Positions 9,983 to 19,108 of a DNA stretch of 64,000 bases are shown piece by piece; position 1 is the stretch's first letter, and each line of letters starts with the position of its first letter. The notes below the pieces were generated by a model. The model searched no databases, was not told the origin of the DNA, and worked only from the letters and a program-made list of their open reading frames with translations. The DNA comes from Burkholderiaceae bacterium (GTDB lineage: Bacteria; Pseudomonadota; Gammaproteobacteria; Burkholderiales; Burkholderiaceae_D), in assembly GCA_019232795.1 (NCBI GenBank), contig JAFANH010000071.1, positions 1 to 64,000 of the forward strand. Reading direction: 5' to 3'. The position numbers were made by a program, and so were the translations under genes.

Positions 9983-11674
9983 ATGCATAAACCCAATCTC
10001 CGTGAAAGTTTCTGGCGCTCGCTGCTGACTTTCGACATCACGCGCGTGCTGATCGCCGTGGTGCTGCTGGTTTATCTGATTGCCAATAAAAAGAGCGGCG
10101 TCAGCGATGCCGAGCAATGGGTCAACTGGCAGATTTGCGTGGTCTACCTGGCGTTGGCCATGTTGTTTGCCGTCTTCGCCGTCTATTATCGTGGCCGCTT
10201 TGTACTGCAGAGCCTGTTGCAGATCACGGTTGACGTGCTGGCGATTTCGCTACTGTACGTCGCCGCCGGCGGTACCCGCAGCGGCCTGGCGATCCTGTAT
10301 TTGTTTCCGCTGGCAGGCGGCGCGGTCCTGCTGCCCGAGGTATGGGCTCTGTTTTTCGCCGCCGCGGTCACTTTGTTCCTGCTCGGCGAAAGCGGTTACC
10401 GGATTTTCGTTTTGCTGGCCGATGGCTCGTTTTCTCAGGCCGGACTATACGGCGCAGCTTTTTTTTCCTCGGTTTTCCTGGTTAACCGGCTGGCGGCGCG
10501 TTTGATCAACCAGGAAGACCTGGCGCTCGAGCGCGGCAAGGCCTTGCAGATGCAAGAGTCCATCAACCGCATGGTGATTGCCGACATGGGCGACGGCATT
10601 CTGGTGGTCGGGCGCGACGGCACCGTGCAAATCGGCAACCCTGCAGCCGAACGCATGCTCGGCATGACCATTCCGGCGGCCGGACCGCATTTTCGCTTGG
10701 CCGATGTGCCCGTCCTGGTACCGATTGCCGATGCCTTTTTTGAATGGATGAGCAAAACCGCCGAGCAGAGATTGACCGAGGCAGCCGCTTTTATCGTGAT
10801 CAGGCCGGGCGAGGATGCCAGCCTGGGTGCCCCGAGCGGCGCCGGTGTCCTGTGGGGCTGGCGGCGCGAACCTTCGGTGCACCTGAAACTGCGCTTTGCC
10901 GCCGTGCCCGCCATGGACATGGAGGGCGAGCGCACCGTTATTTTCCTGCAGGACGTCACCGAAATAGAAAACCGGGCACAGCAGCTGAAGCTGGCCTCGA
11001 TGGGGCGCCTGACGGCCAGCATCGCCCACGAAGTGCGCAATCCGCTGTCGGCCATTTCCTACGCGGCTTCGCTGCTGTCCGAGGATATGGCCGATGCAAC
11101 GCCGCGCCGTTTGCTGAATATAATTGGCGACAACGTCACGCGGCTGAACCGCATGATCGAGGACATCCTGAAGCTGTCGCGGCGCGCCCAGTCGCACAAT
11201 GAGCCGCTGGCGCTGACGAGCTTTTTTCAGGATATCCAGGCCGAACTGCAGGAAACACGCGTGTTGCCCGACAGCGTGCTGCGCCTGTCCGAAATGGATG
11301 GCCAGTGCGTGCGCTTCGATCCTTTGCACCTGCGAGAAGTCATGATGAATCTGTTGACCAATGCGGTACGCTACGCCAGCGGCCGGCCGGGCAGTATCCG
11401 CGTCCATCCCGTCTTTGACGGCACTCGCCTGGAGCTGCACGTTCAAGACGATGGGCCGGCGATTTCGCCGGAAGTGCGCGCCCACTTGTTCGAACCGTTC
11501 TATACGACATCGAGCAAGGGAACCGGCCTGGGCCTGTACGTGGCGCGTGAGCTATGCCTGAATAACGGCGCCATGCTCGATTACGAGTACCGGCTGGAGC
11601 GGTCGGAAGAGGGGGTGGACGAGGCGCGCGGACGCTTTGTTATTACCTTTGCGGCCGCAGAGCAATCCACATGA
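9983..11674 (+). CDS. pilS: Sensor histidine kinase PilS
   Basis: The membrane kinase of the PilSR system, which controls pilin transcription with sigma-54. About six transmembrane helices cover residues 15-175. A PAS-like region follows (MVIADMGDGILVVGRDG), then the H box SIAHEVRNPLSAI with the phosphorylated His at 349, the N box NLLTNAVRYA and the G box GTGLGLYVA. A TTG at 9971 is an alternative start; the ATG at 9983 is preferred. The stop codon touches an inverted-repeat element that separates it from pilR. Confidence 0.93.
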   Translation: MHKPNLRESFWRSLLTFDITRVLIAVVLLVYLIANKKSGVSDAEQWVNWQICVVYLALAMLFAVFAVYYRGRFVLQSLLQITVDVLAISLLYVAAGGTRSGLAILYLFPLAGGAVLLPEVWALFFAAAVTLFLLGESGYRIFVLLADGSFSQAGLYGAAFFSSVFLVNRLAARLINQEDLALERGKALQMQESINRMVIADMGDGILVVGRDGTVQIGNPAAERMLGMTIPAAGPHFRLADVPVLVPIADAFFEWMSKTAEQRLTEAAAFIVIRPGEDASLGAPSGAGVLWGWRREPSVHLKLRFAAVPAMDMEGERTVIFLQDVTEIENRAQQLKLASMGRLTASIAHEVRNPLSAISYAASLLSEDMADATPRRLLNIIGDNVTRLNRMIEDILKLSRRAQSHNEPLALTSFFQDIQAELQETRVLPDSVLRLSEMDGQCVRFDPLHLREVMMNLLTNAVRYASGRPGSIRVHPVFDGTRLELHVQDDGPAISPEVRAHLFEPFYTTSSKGTGLGLYVARELCLNNGAMLDYEYRLERSEEGVDEARGRFVITFAAAEQST

Positions 11675-11867
11675 AGCTGCTGAAAAATTACCGTGGCGTT
11701 TTTGCAGGGGGCGGCCATCCGCATCCTTGCCGCCCTTGCAGGGCGCATTTGCGCTTGCAAGCGCAAATCGTTCCGCAGGCACGCGGCACGCCGCGCGAAT
11801 TCCCTGCTACACCAGTTCGTACTGTCTGCGTCGCTGCGCCTAGCCACACTAATTTTTCAACAGCTTC
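11673..11867. mobile_element. MITE-like inverted-repeat element between pilS and pilR
   Basis: Terminal inverted repeats of about 24 bp bound this 195-bp segment. The left arm (11673-11696) and the reverse complement of the right arm (11844-11867) share GAAGCTG, then TGAAAAATTA, then GTGG, with three mismatches. The inside codes for nothing convincing and holds a perfect 22-bp palindrome (11747-11768). Such small non-autonomous repeats are common between genes in betaproteobacteria. No transposase or clear target duplication is visible, so mobility is inference. Confidence 0.6.
11747..11768. repeat. Perfect 22-bp palindrome inside the element
   Basis: ATTTGCGCTTG is followed directly by its exact reverse complement CAAGCGCAAAT, so RNA or single-stranded DNA would form a cruciform or hairpin at the centre of the element. 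Confidence 0.85.
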
Positions 11868-11876
11868 TAAATATAT

Positions 11877-13331
11877 ATGAGTTCTCCCCGCATCCTGGTG
11901 GTCGACGACGAGCCCGATCTGCGCGAGCTGCTGGAAATTACGCTCGTCAAGATGGGCCTGGACGTTGATAGCGCCGATTCGCTCGCCGGCGCGCGCCGCC
12001 ACTTGGCCGGCGACGACTATGCCTTGGTATTGACTGACATGCGGCTGCCGGACGGCTTGGGAATCGACCTGGTGCGCGAAGTCGCCGCCGAGCGCAAGCA
12101 TACGCCCATCGCCGTGTTGACGGCCTTCGGCAGCGCCGATAACGCCGTAGCCGCGCTCAAGGCCGGTGCATTCGACTACCTGTCCAAGCCGGTCGGCCTC
12201 GATCAGTTGCGCACGATGGTGCAGTCGGCCCTGCGTATCAGCCGTCCCGATGCAGTCAGCCTGACTGAAGCCGATGCACAGTCGCAAACGGCCCTGCGAC
12301 TGTTGGGACGTTCTGCCGCCATGCAGGAATTGCGTGCCCAGATCGTTCGCCTGGCGCGCAGCATGGCGCCCATTGCCATCAGCGGCGAGTCCGGCAGCGG
12401 CAAGGAACTGGCGGCGCGCGACATCCATGCCCAGAGCGCGCGCGCGGACAAGCCTTTCGTTGCGGTCAATTGCGGCGCCATTCCCGAAACCTTGATGGAA
12501 GCTGAATTCTTCGGCTACCGCAAGGGTGCGTTCACCGGCGCCACCGAAGAGCGCGACGGCTTTTTTCAGGCTGCTAATGGCGGAACCCTCATGCTGGACG
12601 AAGTGGCCGACTTGCCGCTGGCCATGCAAGTCAAGCTGTTGCGCGCAATACAAGAACGGCGCGTGCGCAAGATCGGAGCCACGGCTGAAGAATTGGTGGA
12701 CGTGCGCTTGATCAGTGCTACCCACCAGGAATTGGCGGCTTGCGTGGAACGCGGCGTGTTCCGCCAGGACCTATACTATCGCCTTAACGTGATCGAATTG
12801 CGCCTGCCGCCTCTGCGCGAACGCAGCGACGACATTGGCTTGCTGGCCGAGCAGATCCTGCGGCGCTTGTGCACCGACCGTCCGGCAACGCTGGCGCCGG
12901 AAGCTTTGCAGGCTCTGCAAGCCTATGCTTTCCCCGGGAACGTGCGGGAACTTGAAAATATACTGGAGCGCGCTGTCGCTTTTGCCAACAACGGCGTTAT
13001 CCAGGTCGACGACTTGGCGCTGAAAGGCGTCGCACCAGTCCAGCCGGCACCACCGGCCCAGGCAGTCGCGGAACTGCCGGAATCGGCGAAAATGGAGGCT
13101 GCGGCCCTTGCTGCTGCTCCCGCGCAAACTGCGCCCGCAGCGATGATCGGTTTACCTGGACTGCCCTGCTCGCTGCCGGATCACCTCGATCAGGTTGAGC
13201 GCGAGATCATCCGGTGTGCCTTGGCAAAAACCCATTTCAACCGCACCCAGGCGGCCGACTTGCTGGGCATCAGCTTCCGCCAATTGCGTTACCGTATGCA
13301 ACGCCTCGATATTCACGAGCCGGAGACATGA
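11877..13331 (+). CDS. pilR: Sigma-54-dependent response regulator PilR
   Basis: The activator partner of PilS, expected to drive pilA transcription with RpoN. The 484 residues hold a receiver domain with phospho-acceptor D54 (LTDMRLPDG), an AAA+ domain with Walker A GESGSGKE at 170-177 and the sigma-54 contact loop GAFTGA at 217-222, and a Fis-type helix-turn-helix at the end (NRTQAADLLGISFRQLRYR). The start lacks a clear Shine-Dalgarno sequence (AATATAT precedes it), perhaps because of the element inserted just upstream. Confidence 0.95.
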   Translation: MSSPRILVVDDEPDLRELLEITLVKMGLDVDSADSLAGARRHLAGDDYALVLTDMRLPDGLGIDLVREVAAERKHTPIAVLTAFGSADNAVAALKAGAFDYLSKPVGLDQLRTMVQSALRISRPDAVSLTEADAQSQTALRLLGRSAAMQELRAQIVRLARSMAPIAISGESGSGKELAARDIHAQSARADKPFVAVNCGAIPETLMEAEFFGYRKGAFTGATEERDGFFQAANGGTLMLDEVADLPLAMQVKLLRAIQERRVRKIGATAEELVDVRLISATHQELAACVERGVFRQDLYYRLNVIELRLPPLRERSDDIGLLAEQILRRLCTDRPATLAPEALQALQAYAFPGNVRELENILERAVAFANNGVIQVDDLALKGVAPVQPAPPAQAVAELPESAKMEAAALAAAPAQTAPAAMIGLPGLPCSLPDHLDQVEREIIRCALAKTHFNRTQAADLLGISFRQLRYRMQRLDIHEPET

Positions 13332-13966
13332 TGTTGACCACGAACCCGGCTGCCGGGGCGGTTGCGACGCTGGAATTTGATGCCGAAGGCTGGTGTGCGC
13401 AAGCCGTGCGCGAGCCTTCGCCCAACTGCGATGCGCGCCCCGACCCGTCCGACATCGGCCTGCTGGTGATCCATTACATCAGCCTGCCGCCAGGCCGCTT
13501 CGGCGGACCCTATATCGCCGATTTGTTCTGTAACCGGCTCGATATCGATGCCGACCCCAGCTTTGTCGATTTGCGCGAGCTGCGCGTGTCTTCCCATTTC
13601 TTGATCGGCCGCGACGGTGCGTTGACCCAATTCGTTTCGGCCAAGGCCCGGGCCTGGCACGCCGGACTTTCCAGTTTTGCCGGCCGCTCTGCCTGTAACG
13701 ATTTTTCCATCGGCATCGAGCTGGAAGGGGATGGGAATACTCCTTTCGACGAACGCCAGTACCGGACCTTGCTGGCGCTGACCCTGGCGCTGCAGGCAGC
13801 CTATCCCTTGGCCGACGTGGCCGGCCACGAGCATATCGCCCCCGGCCGCAAGACTGATCCCGGCCCATATTTCGATTGGCAGCGCTACCGCGCTGCGCTC
13901 GCCCAACAGGCCATGCCGGCGCCCAACGGCCATGCGCTGCGCTTTCCCTTTTTATTAGAAAGCTGA
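13328..13966 (+). CDS. ampD: 1,6-anhydro-N-acetylmuramyl-L-alanine amidase AmpD
   Basis: A cytoplasmic zinc amidase that removes the stem peptide from anhydro-muropeptides during cell-wall recycling and so lowers the inducer of AmpC-type regulators. The 212 residues match the family. The zinc ligands are H49 (VIHYISLPPG), H167 (AGHEHIAPGRKTDPG) and D177. The chosen ATG at 13328 overlaps the pilR stop; the extra in-frame sequence upstream lies inside pilR and is rejected. An ATG three bases later is equally possible. Confidence 0.93.
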   Translation: MMLTTNPAAGAVATLEFDAEGWCAQAVREPSPNCDARPDPSDIGLLVIHYISLPPGRFGGPYIADLFCNRLDIDADPSFVDLRELRVSSHFLIGRDGALTQFVSAKARAWHAGLSSFAGRSACNDFSIGIELEGDGNTPFDERQYRTLLALTLALQAAYPLADVAGHEHIAPGRKTDPGPYFDWQRYRAALAQQAMPAPNGHALRFPFLLES

Positions 13967-14007
13967 GTTGAAATGTCAATCGTCCGGCAGAAAAAAATTC
14001 TGTTGTT

Positions 14008-14038
14008 TTGACAAAAAAACTTATTGCGATTCCATAAA
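14008..14038 (+). promoter_or_regulatory. nrdAB promoter
   Basis: A perfect -35 TTGACA at 14008-14013 is followed, after 19 bases, by a CATAAA at 14033-14038 within TCCATAAATC. The spacing is long but the A/T-rich setting and the NrdR boxes directly downstream support it. Confidence 0.6.
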
Positions 14039-14042
14039 TCAG

Positions 14043-14058
14043 GCACTAGAATTAGTGC
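14043..14058. promoter_or_regulatory. NrdR box 1
   Basis: GCACTAGAATTAGTGC is a 16-bp palindrome close to the NrdR consensus ACACWATATATWGTGT. It lies immediately after the -10 element, where bound NrdR would block transcription. It is thirty bases, about three helix turns, from box 2. Confidence 0.75.
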
Positions 14059-14072
14059 AAATCACAGCTTCA

Positions 14073-14088
14073 ACACTATATATAGTGT
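14073..14088. promoter_or_regulatory. NrdR box 2
   Basis: ACACTATATATAGTGT matches the NrdR consensus at nearly every position and is a perfect palindrome. Two boxes about 30-32 bp apart are the usual arrangement for this nucleotide-sensing repressor of ribonucleotide reductase genes. Confidence 0.9.
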
Positions 14089-14330
14089 TATTTTGTGATT
14101 GTCCTTTTTGGGGCTGGTCAGGGTGTTCCTCAACGTAATGCGGTAAAGACGGGGCCTGTGAGCAGACCCTCCATATATAGAAGTGCAGCCAGGTTGTCCG
14201 CGCAGAAATGCAAGGGCAGGCCCGACTCACGGCAGTAGAAAAGTAGTGAACATCGTGGCAGCACCGTGTTCTAACAATAAACATGTGACAGCTCAGCTGT
14301 CCAGCTTGATCGCCTTGGAGGATTAGCGCA

Positions 14331-17288
14331 ATGCACTCTACTCAAGAACTATCCGTCAAATCCCCCACAGATTTCGGCATGGCAGCCACACTCGCCAATC
14401 CCGCAGCGCCCACCGGCACCAGTGCACCGGCTTTGGCCGACTACCGCATCATTCGCCGTAACGGCGCCGTGGTCGGCTTTGAACCGTCGAAAATTTCGAT
14501 CGCCGTGACCAAGGCCTTCCTGGCAGTCAATGGCGGGCAGGGCGCGGCTTCGGCCCGCGTGCGCGAACTGGTCGAACAATTGACCGCGAACGTGGTGAAC
14601 GCCCTGGTGCGCCGCCAGCCGGCCGGCGGCACCTTTCATATAGAAGACGTGCAAGACCAGGTCGAACTGGCCTTGATGCGCTCGGGCGAACACGATGTGG
14701 CACGCGCCTACGTGCTGTACCGCGCCAAGCGCATGGAAGAGCGTGCCCAGCAGCGCACCGCCAAAACCGATAGCGCCGCGCCGCAATTGCATGTCGTGGT
14801 CGATGGCCAGAGCGTTCCGCTCGACATGGAGCAAGTGCGCGGCCTGATCATGGCGGCCTGCATCGGCCTGGAAAAGCATGTCGACGCCGAAGCCATCCTG
14901 GGTGAAACCGTCAAGAACCTGTATGACGGCGTGCCGGTCGAAGAACTGCACAAGTCCGCCATCCTGGCCGCTCGCGCCCTGATGGAAAAAGATCCGGCCT
15001 ATAGCCAGGTCACCGCACGCTTGCTGATGCACACCATCCGCAAGGAAGTGTTCGGCCGCGAAGTGGCCCAGCAAGATGCGCAGACGCATTACATCGACTA
15101 TTTCCCGAAATTCATCAAGAAGGGCATCGAAGCCGAGTTGCTCGACGCCAAATTGATGCAGTTCGACCTGAACAAGCTGTCCAATGCCCTGGTGCCCGAG
15201 CGCGACCTGCAGTTCGGCTACCTTGGTCTGCAAACGCTGTACGACCGCTATTTCCTGCACGTGCGCGGCACCCGCATCGAAATGCCGCAGGCTTTCTACA
15301 TGCGCGTTGCCATGGGCCTGGCCCTGAACGAGATCGACCGCGAAGCACGCGCCATCGAGTTCTACAACCTGCTGTCGACCTTCGATTTCATGAGCTCGAC
15401 GCCCACGCTGTTCAATTCCGGCACGCAGCGTTCGCAGCTCTCCTCGTGCTATCTGACCACGGTGGCCGACGATCTCGACGGCATCTACGAAGCGATCAAG
15501 GAAAACGCCTTGCTGGCCAAGTACGCCGGCGGCCTGGGCAACGACTGGACGCCGGTGCGTTCGCTGGGCGCCCACATCAAGGGCACCAATGGCAAATCGC
15601 AGGGCGTGGTGCCGTTCCTGAAAGTGGTCAACGACACCGCCGTGGCAGTCAACCAGGGCGGCAAGCGCAAAGGTGCGGTGTGTGCCTACCTGGAAACCTG
15701 GCACATGGACATCGAGGAATTCCTCGACCTGCGCAAAAACACTGGTGACGACCGCCGCCGTACGCACGACATGAACACCGCGAACTGGATTCCCGACCTG
15801 TTCATGAAGCGCGTCATGGAAAAGGGCGAATGGACGCTGTTTTCGCCGTCCGACACACCCGACCTGCACGACAAGTTCGGCCGCGCCTTCGAAGAAGCCT
15901 ATACCGGCTATGAAGCCAAGGCGGCGCGCGGCGAGTTGCGCCTGTTCAAGAAGATTGCGGCGCTCGACCTGTGGCGCAAGATGCTGTCGATGCTGTTTGA
16001 AACCGGCCACCCTTGGATCACGTTCAAGGACCCGTGCAATGTCCGTTCGCCGCAGCAGCACGTCGGCGTCGTGCACAGCTCCAACCTGTGCACCGAGATT
16101 ACGCTCAATACCAATGAATCCGAAATCGCCGTCTGCAACCTCGGCTCGGTCAATCTGCCGGCCCATATGAAGGATGGCAAGCTCGACCACGCCAAGCTGC
16201 AAAAGACCGTGCGCACGGCCATGCGCATGCTCGACAACGTGATCGACATCAATTATTACGCCGTCAAGAAGGCGCGCGACTCCAACCTGCGCCATCGCCC
16301 GGTCGGTCTCGGCATCATGGGTTTCCAGGACTGCCTGCACGTCACGCGCACGCCTTATGCGTCGATGGAGGCGGTCGAATTCGCCGACCGTTCGATGGAG
16401 GCGGTCTGCTATTACGCCTACATGGCTTCGACCGAATTGGCTGAAGAACGCGGCCGCTACAGTTCCTACCGCGGTTCGCTGTGGGACCGCGGTATCCTGC
16501 CGCAGGATACGCTGGGCCTGCTGGAACAGGAGCGCGGCGGCTATCTCGAGGCCGACCGTTCCGAAACCATGGATTGGTCCGCTCTGCGCGCCCGCATCAA
16601 GGAACACGGCATGCGCAACTCGAATTGCGTCGCCATCGCTCCGACCGCCACGATTTCCAACATCATCGGCGTGTCGGCCTGCATCGAGCCGACCTACCAG
16701 AACCTGTACGTCAAGTCGAACCTGTCGGGCGAGTTCACCGAAATCAACGAATACCTGGTACGCGACCTGAAGGCACGCGGCCTGTGGGACGAAGTCATGA
16801 TTTCCGACCTCAAGTATTTCGACGGCAGCCTGGCCAAGATCGACCGCATCCCGCAAGACTTGCGCGACCTGTACGCCACCGCCTTCGAAGTCGAACCGAG
16901 CTGGCTGGTGGAAGCCGCTTCGCGCCGCCAGAAATGGATCGACCAGGCCCAATCGCTCAACATCTATATGGCCGGCGCCTCGGGCAAAAAACTGGACGAG
17001 ACCTACAAGCTGGCCTGGCTGCGCGGCTTGAAGACCACTTATTACCTGCGCACCATCGGCGCCACCCATACCGAGAAGTCGACCTCGAAGGCCGGCGCGC
17101 TCAACGCGGTTTCGGCCGATGGCGGTCTCGGCGGCGGTACGGCGGCAAGCGCGGGAACGTTTGCCGCGGGTCCGGCAGCGTCGCCTGCGGCGGTATCGGC
17201 TGCGGCCATCCCGACCGACGTCGCCGGTCCGGCGTGCATGCTGCGTCCCGGCGATCCAGGGTTCGAAGAGTGCGAGGCTTGCCAGTAA
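14331..17288 (+). CDS. nrdA: Ribonucleoside-diphosphate reductase, class I, alpha subunit
   Basis: The catalytic subunit that reduces ribonucleotides to deoxyribonucleotides. The 985 residues include an ATP-cone at about 38-135 and a second cone-like segment at about 153-240, as in Pseudomonas NrdA. The reductase core has the cysteine of SSCYLT, the thiyl-radical site NLCTE and its partner in EIAVCNLGSVNL. The C-terminal shuttle cysteines are in EECEACQ, reached by an Ala/Gly-rich linker of about 60 residues. A strong GGAGG precedes the start. nrdB follows after 143 bases, and both are probably repressed by NrdR. Confidence 0.96.
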   Translation: MHSTQELSVKSPTDFGMAATLANPAAPTGTSAPALADYRIIRRNGAVVGFEPSKISIAVTKAFLAVNGGQGAASARVRELVEQLTANVVNALVRRQPAGGTFHIEDVQDQVELALMRSGEHDVARAYVLYRAKRMEERAQQRTAKTDSAAPQLHVVVDGQSVPLDMEQVRGLIMAACIGLEKHVDAEAILGETVKNLYDGVPVEELHKSAILAARALMEKDPAYSQVTARLLMHTIRKEVFGREVAQQDAQTHYIDYFPKFIKKGIEAELLDAKLMQFDLNKLSNALVPERDLQFGYLGLQTLYDRYFLHVRGTRIEMPQAFYMRVAMGLALNEIDREARAIEFYNLLSTFDFMSSTPTLFNSGTQRSQLSSCYLTTVADDLDGIYEAIKENALLAKYAGGLGNDWTPVRSLGAHIKGTNGKSQGVVPFLKVVNDTAVAVNQGGKRKGAVCAYLETWHMDIEEFLDLRKNTGDDRRRTHDMNTANWIPDLFMKRVMEKGEWTLFSPSDTPDLHDKFGRAFEEAYTGYEAKAARGELRLFKKIAALDLWRKMLSMLFETGHPWITFKDPCNVRSPQQHVGVVHSSNLCTEITLNTNESEIAVCNLGSVNLPAHMKDGKLDHAKLQKTVRTAMRMLDNVIDINYYAVKKARDSNLRHRPVGLGIMGFQDCLHVTRTPYASMEAVEFADRSMEAVCYYAYMASTELAEERGRYSSYRGSLWDRGILPQDTLGLLEQERGGYLEADRSETMDWSALRARIKEHGMRNSNCVAIAPTATISNIIGVSACIEPTYQNLYVKSNLSGEFTEINEYLVRDLKARGLWDEVMISDLKYFDGSLAKIDRIPQDLRDLYATAFEVEPSWLVEAASRRQKWIDQAQSLNIYMAGASGKKLDETYKLAWLRGLKTTYYLRTIGATHTEKSTSKAGALNAVSADGGLGGGTAASAGTFAAGPAASPAAVSAAAIPTDVAGPACMLRPGDPGFEECEACQ

Positions 17289-17431
17289 GCCCGGCACGAA
17301 TCGATATGGCTGACCTTAGTTGCTGAAATTACGCAGAATTGAACTAATATTAATCAAGGCGCCGCCGCCATCCGCAGAGGTTTGCAAGAACTGCCGATTG
17401 CGACGGAGCCTGCCAGAATAGGATAATCACT

Positions 17432-18625
17432 ATGCTAAGTTGGGATGAAGACCGTACTCCTCCAGCCAATCCGGCACGCAATCCGCAATTTTCACCGGAA
17501 CCGGCTTTGGCTCCCGTGCAGCCGCAAGCGCAACTGAGCCCGCAAATGAGTAATGTCGCTTTCGATCCCGCCCTGGTCGCCAAGCCGGATGCCGCCGCCA
17601 ATTCGGGACGCCGCGTCAATGCGGCCGACAAGCGCATCATCAACGGCCAGACCGACGTCAACCAACTGGTGCCGTTCAAGTACAAGTGGGCCTGGGACAA
17701 ATACCTGGCCGGTTGCGCCAACCACTGGATGCCGCAGGAAATCAACATGCAGCGCGACATCGAGCTGTGGAAGAATCCTAACGGCCTGACCGAGGATGAA
17801 CGCCGCCTGGTCAAACGCAATCTCGGCTTCTTCGTTACGGCCGACTCGCTGGCAGCCAACAATATCGTGCTTGGCACCTATCGCCATATCACGGCCCCCG
17901 AATGCCGCCAGTACCTGCTGCGTCAAGCTTTCGAAGAGGCGATCCACACTCACGCCTACCAATACATCGTCGAATCGCTGGGCCTCGACGAAGGCGAGAT
18001 TTTCAACGCCTACCATGAGGTTGCCTCGATCCGCGACAAGGACGAATTCCTGATCCCGTTCATCGATACGCTGACCAACCCCGACTTCAAGACCGGTACC
18101 ACGCTCAGCGATCAGCAATTGCTGAAGTCCCTGATCGTTTTCGCCTGCCTGATGGAAGGCTTGTTCTTCTATGTCGGCTTCACCCAGATTCTCGCGCTGG
18201 GCCGCCAGAACAAGATGATGGGCGCTGCCGAACAATACCAATACATCTTGCGCGACGAGTCGATGCACTGCAATTTCGGCATCGATTTGATCAACTCGAT
18301 CAAGATGGAGAACCCGCATTTGTGGACCGCAGAGTTCCGCGAAGAGATTAAATCGTTGTTTTTACGTGCGGTAGAGTTGGAATATCGTTACGCAGAGGAT
18401 ACAATGCCGCGTGGAGTGCTCGGTTTGAATGCGCCGATGTTCAAAGGCTATCTGCGATTCATCGCAAATCGCCGTGCGCAGCAGATTGGTCTTGACCCGA
18501 TGTTCGCACAGGAAGAGAATCCCTTCCCATGGATGAGCGAAATGATCGATCTGAAAAAAGAGCGCAACTTCTTCGAGACGCGCGTGATCGAGTACCAAAC
18601 CGGTGGCGCGCTCAACTGGGAGTAA
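17432..18625 (+). CDS. nrdB: Ribonucleoside-diphosphate reductase, class I, beta subunit
   Basis: The small subunit that carries the di-iron centre and generates the radical used by NrdA. The 397-residue protein has the helical R2 core with iron-ligand motifs [11 protein letters not shown] and DESMHCNFG. The first 60 residues are a polar, proline-rich extension before the core. The start ATG follows AGGATAATC. The 143-base gap after nrdA contains TAATAT at 17345-17350, which could be a secondary promoter, but evidence for it is weak. Confidence 0.96.
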   Translation: MLSWDEDRTPPANPARNPQFSPEPALAPVQPQAQLSPQMSNVAFDPALVAKPDAAANSGRRVNAADKRIINGQTDVNQLVPFKYKWAWDKYLAGCANHWMPQEINMQRDIELWKNPNGLTEDERRLVKRNLGFFVTADSLAANNIVLGTYRHITAPECRQYLLRQAFEEAIHTHAYQYIVESLGLDEGEIFNAYHEVASIRDKDEFLIPFIDTLTNPDFKTGTTLSDQQLLKSLIVFACLMEGLFFYVGFTQILALGRQNKMMGAAEQYQYILRDESMHCNFGIDLINSIKMENPHLWTAEFREEIKSLFLRAVELEYRYAEDTMPRGVLGLNAPMFKGYLRFIANRRAQQIGLDPMFAQEENPFPWMSEMIDLKKERNFFETRVIEYQTGGALNWE

Positions 18626-18645
18626 AGCGCTCATCGGGCAGTAAC

Positions 18646-18672
18646 CCGGCTTGCCAAGGGTTGGCGAGCCGG
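18646..18672 (+). other. Strong hairpin downstream of nrdB
   Basis: CCGGCTTGCCAA pairs with TTGGCGAGCCGG across a GGG loop; 11 of 12 pairs are Watson-Crick and one is G-T. TAAAAATGG follows instead of a T-run, so it looks more like an mRNA 3'-end stabiliser than a classical terminator. Confidence 0.6.
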
Positions 18673-18803
18673 TAAAAATGGCAGGACGCAGTCAACAACA
18701 ACCGTAAAAAGAGTAAGGGGCTGGGACTGCAAAACAGAAGGGCTTCAACCAAATTTAATGGACAGTAGACGACAGAATCGATCTGACCTGTTTGCATCTT
18801 TCA

Positions 18804-18903
18804 TTCCGACTGTGTCGGAAAAGGCGGCCTTTTCCTCGAAAAATGGCCTTGTTATATTGAAACAGTATTCCCACGCCGGCGTTATTGCTGGCGTTTTTTT
18901 TGG
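18804..18903 (+). ncRNA. Candidate small RNA or structured 3' end with terminator
   Basis: Three successive hairpins: TTCCGAC/GTCGGAA at 18804-18820, GGCCTTTT/AAATGGCC at about 18826-18848, and ACGCCGGC/GCTGGCGT at 18873-18894 followed by a run of Ts. The last is a good rho-independent terminator. It could end the nrd transcript or an independent small RNA starting near 18750; no promoter was recognised, so the 5' end is arbitrary. Confidence 0.35.
18873..18901 (+). terminator. Rho-independent terminator
   Basis: ACGCCGGC pairs with GCTGGCGT (one G-T pair) across GTTATT, followed by a run of eight Ts. It is the only canonical terminator between nrdB and the histone-like gene. Confidence 0.75.
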
Positions 18904-19108
18904 TCGCGGCTCAGGCATTTTGCCGAGCTGACCAATTGGCTGAAGCGCTGCATTGGTGAGGGAATGCAGCAGTTCAGCTGGTGCCGAATTCATTAGCGCA
19001 AACAGAAACATGCTTGTGCCGATGAATAATCCGCCTGGAACATCGCGATGAACCAGGAGGGTTTCAACTTAGTAGCTTGATTTTTTCCATCACGTGAAGG
19101 AGAAACAA

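Larger units (their letters stand above)
13967..14330. other. Regulatory region upstream of nrdAB
   Basis: This 364-base gap contains a promoter, two NrdR boxes and about 240 bases of leader before nrdA. The leader is long and contains no convincing frame. The remainder shows no terminator for ampD. Confidence 0.7.
18626..19108. other. Hairpin-rich non-coding region after nrdB
   Basis: About 480 bases with no credible gene. It holds a GC-rich hairpin right after nrdB, then three hairpins ending in a T-run (described separately), then about 200 bases leading to the histone-like gene. That last part must contain its promoter, which I cannot identify. Confidence 0.6.

Noticed and set aside
14039-14284. 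An 81-codon leftward frame upstream of nrdA
   Set aside because: It covers the NrdR boxes and promoter, with no recognisable protein features.
14349-17297. A 982-codon open frame antisense to nrdA
   Set aside because: It mirrors nrdA codon phase in GC-rich DNA, has no family motifs and lacks its own signals.
18646-18672. Hairpin after nrdB as a standard terminator
   Set aside because: The stem is strong but no T-run follows on either strand, so I list it only as a hairpin.
18745-19011. An 88-codon leftward frame in the gap after nrdB
   Set aside because: No family features, no ribosome binding site, and it runs against the hairpin and terminator structures.
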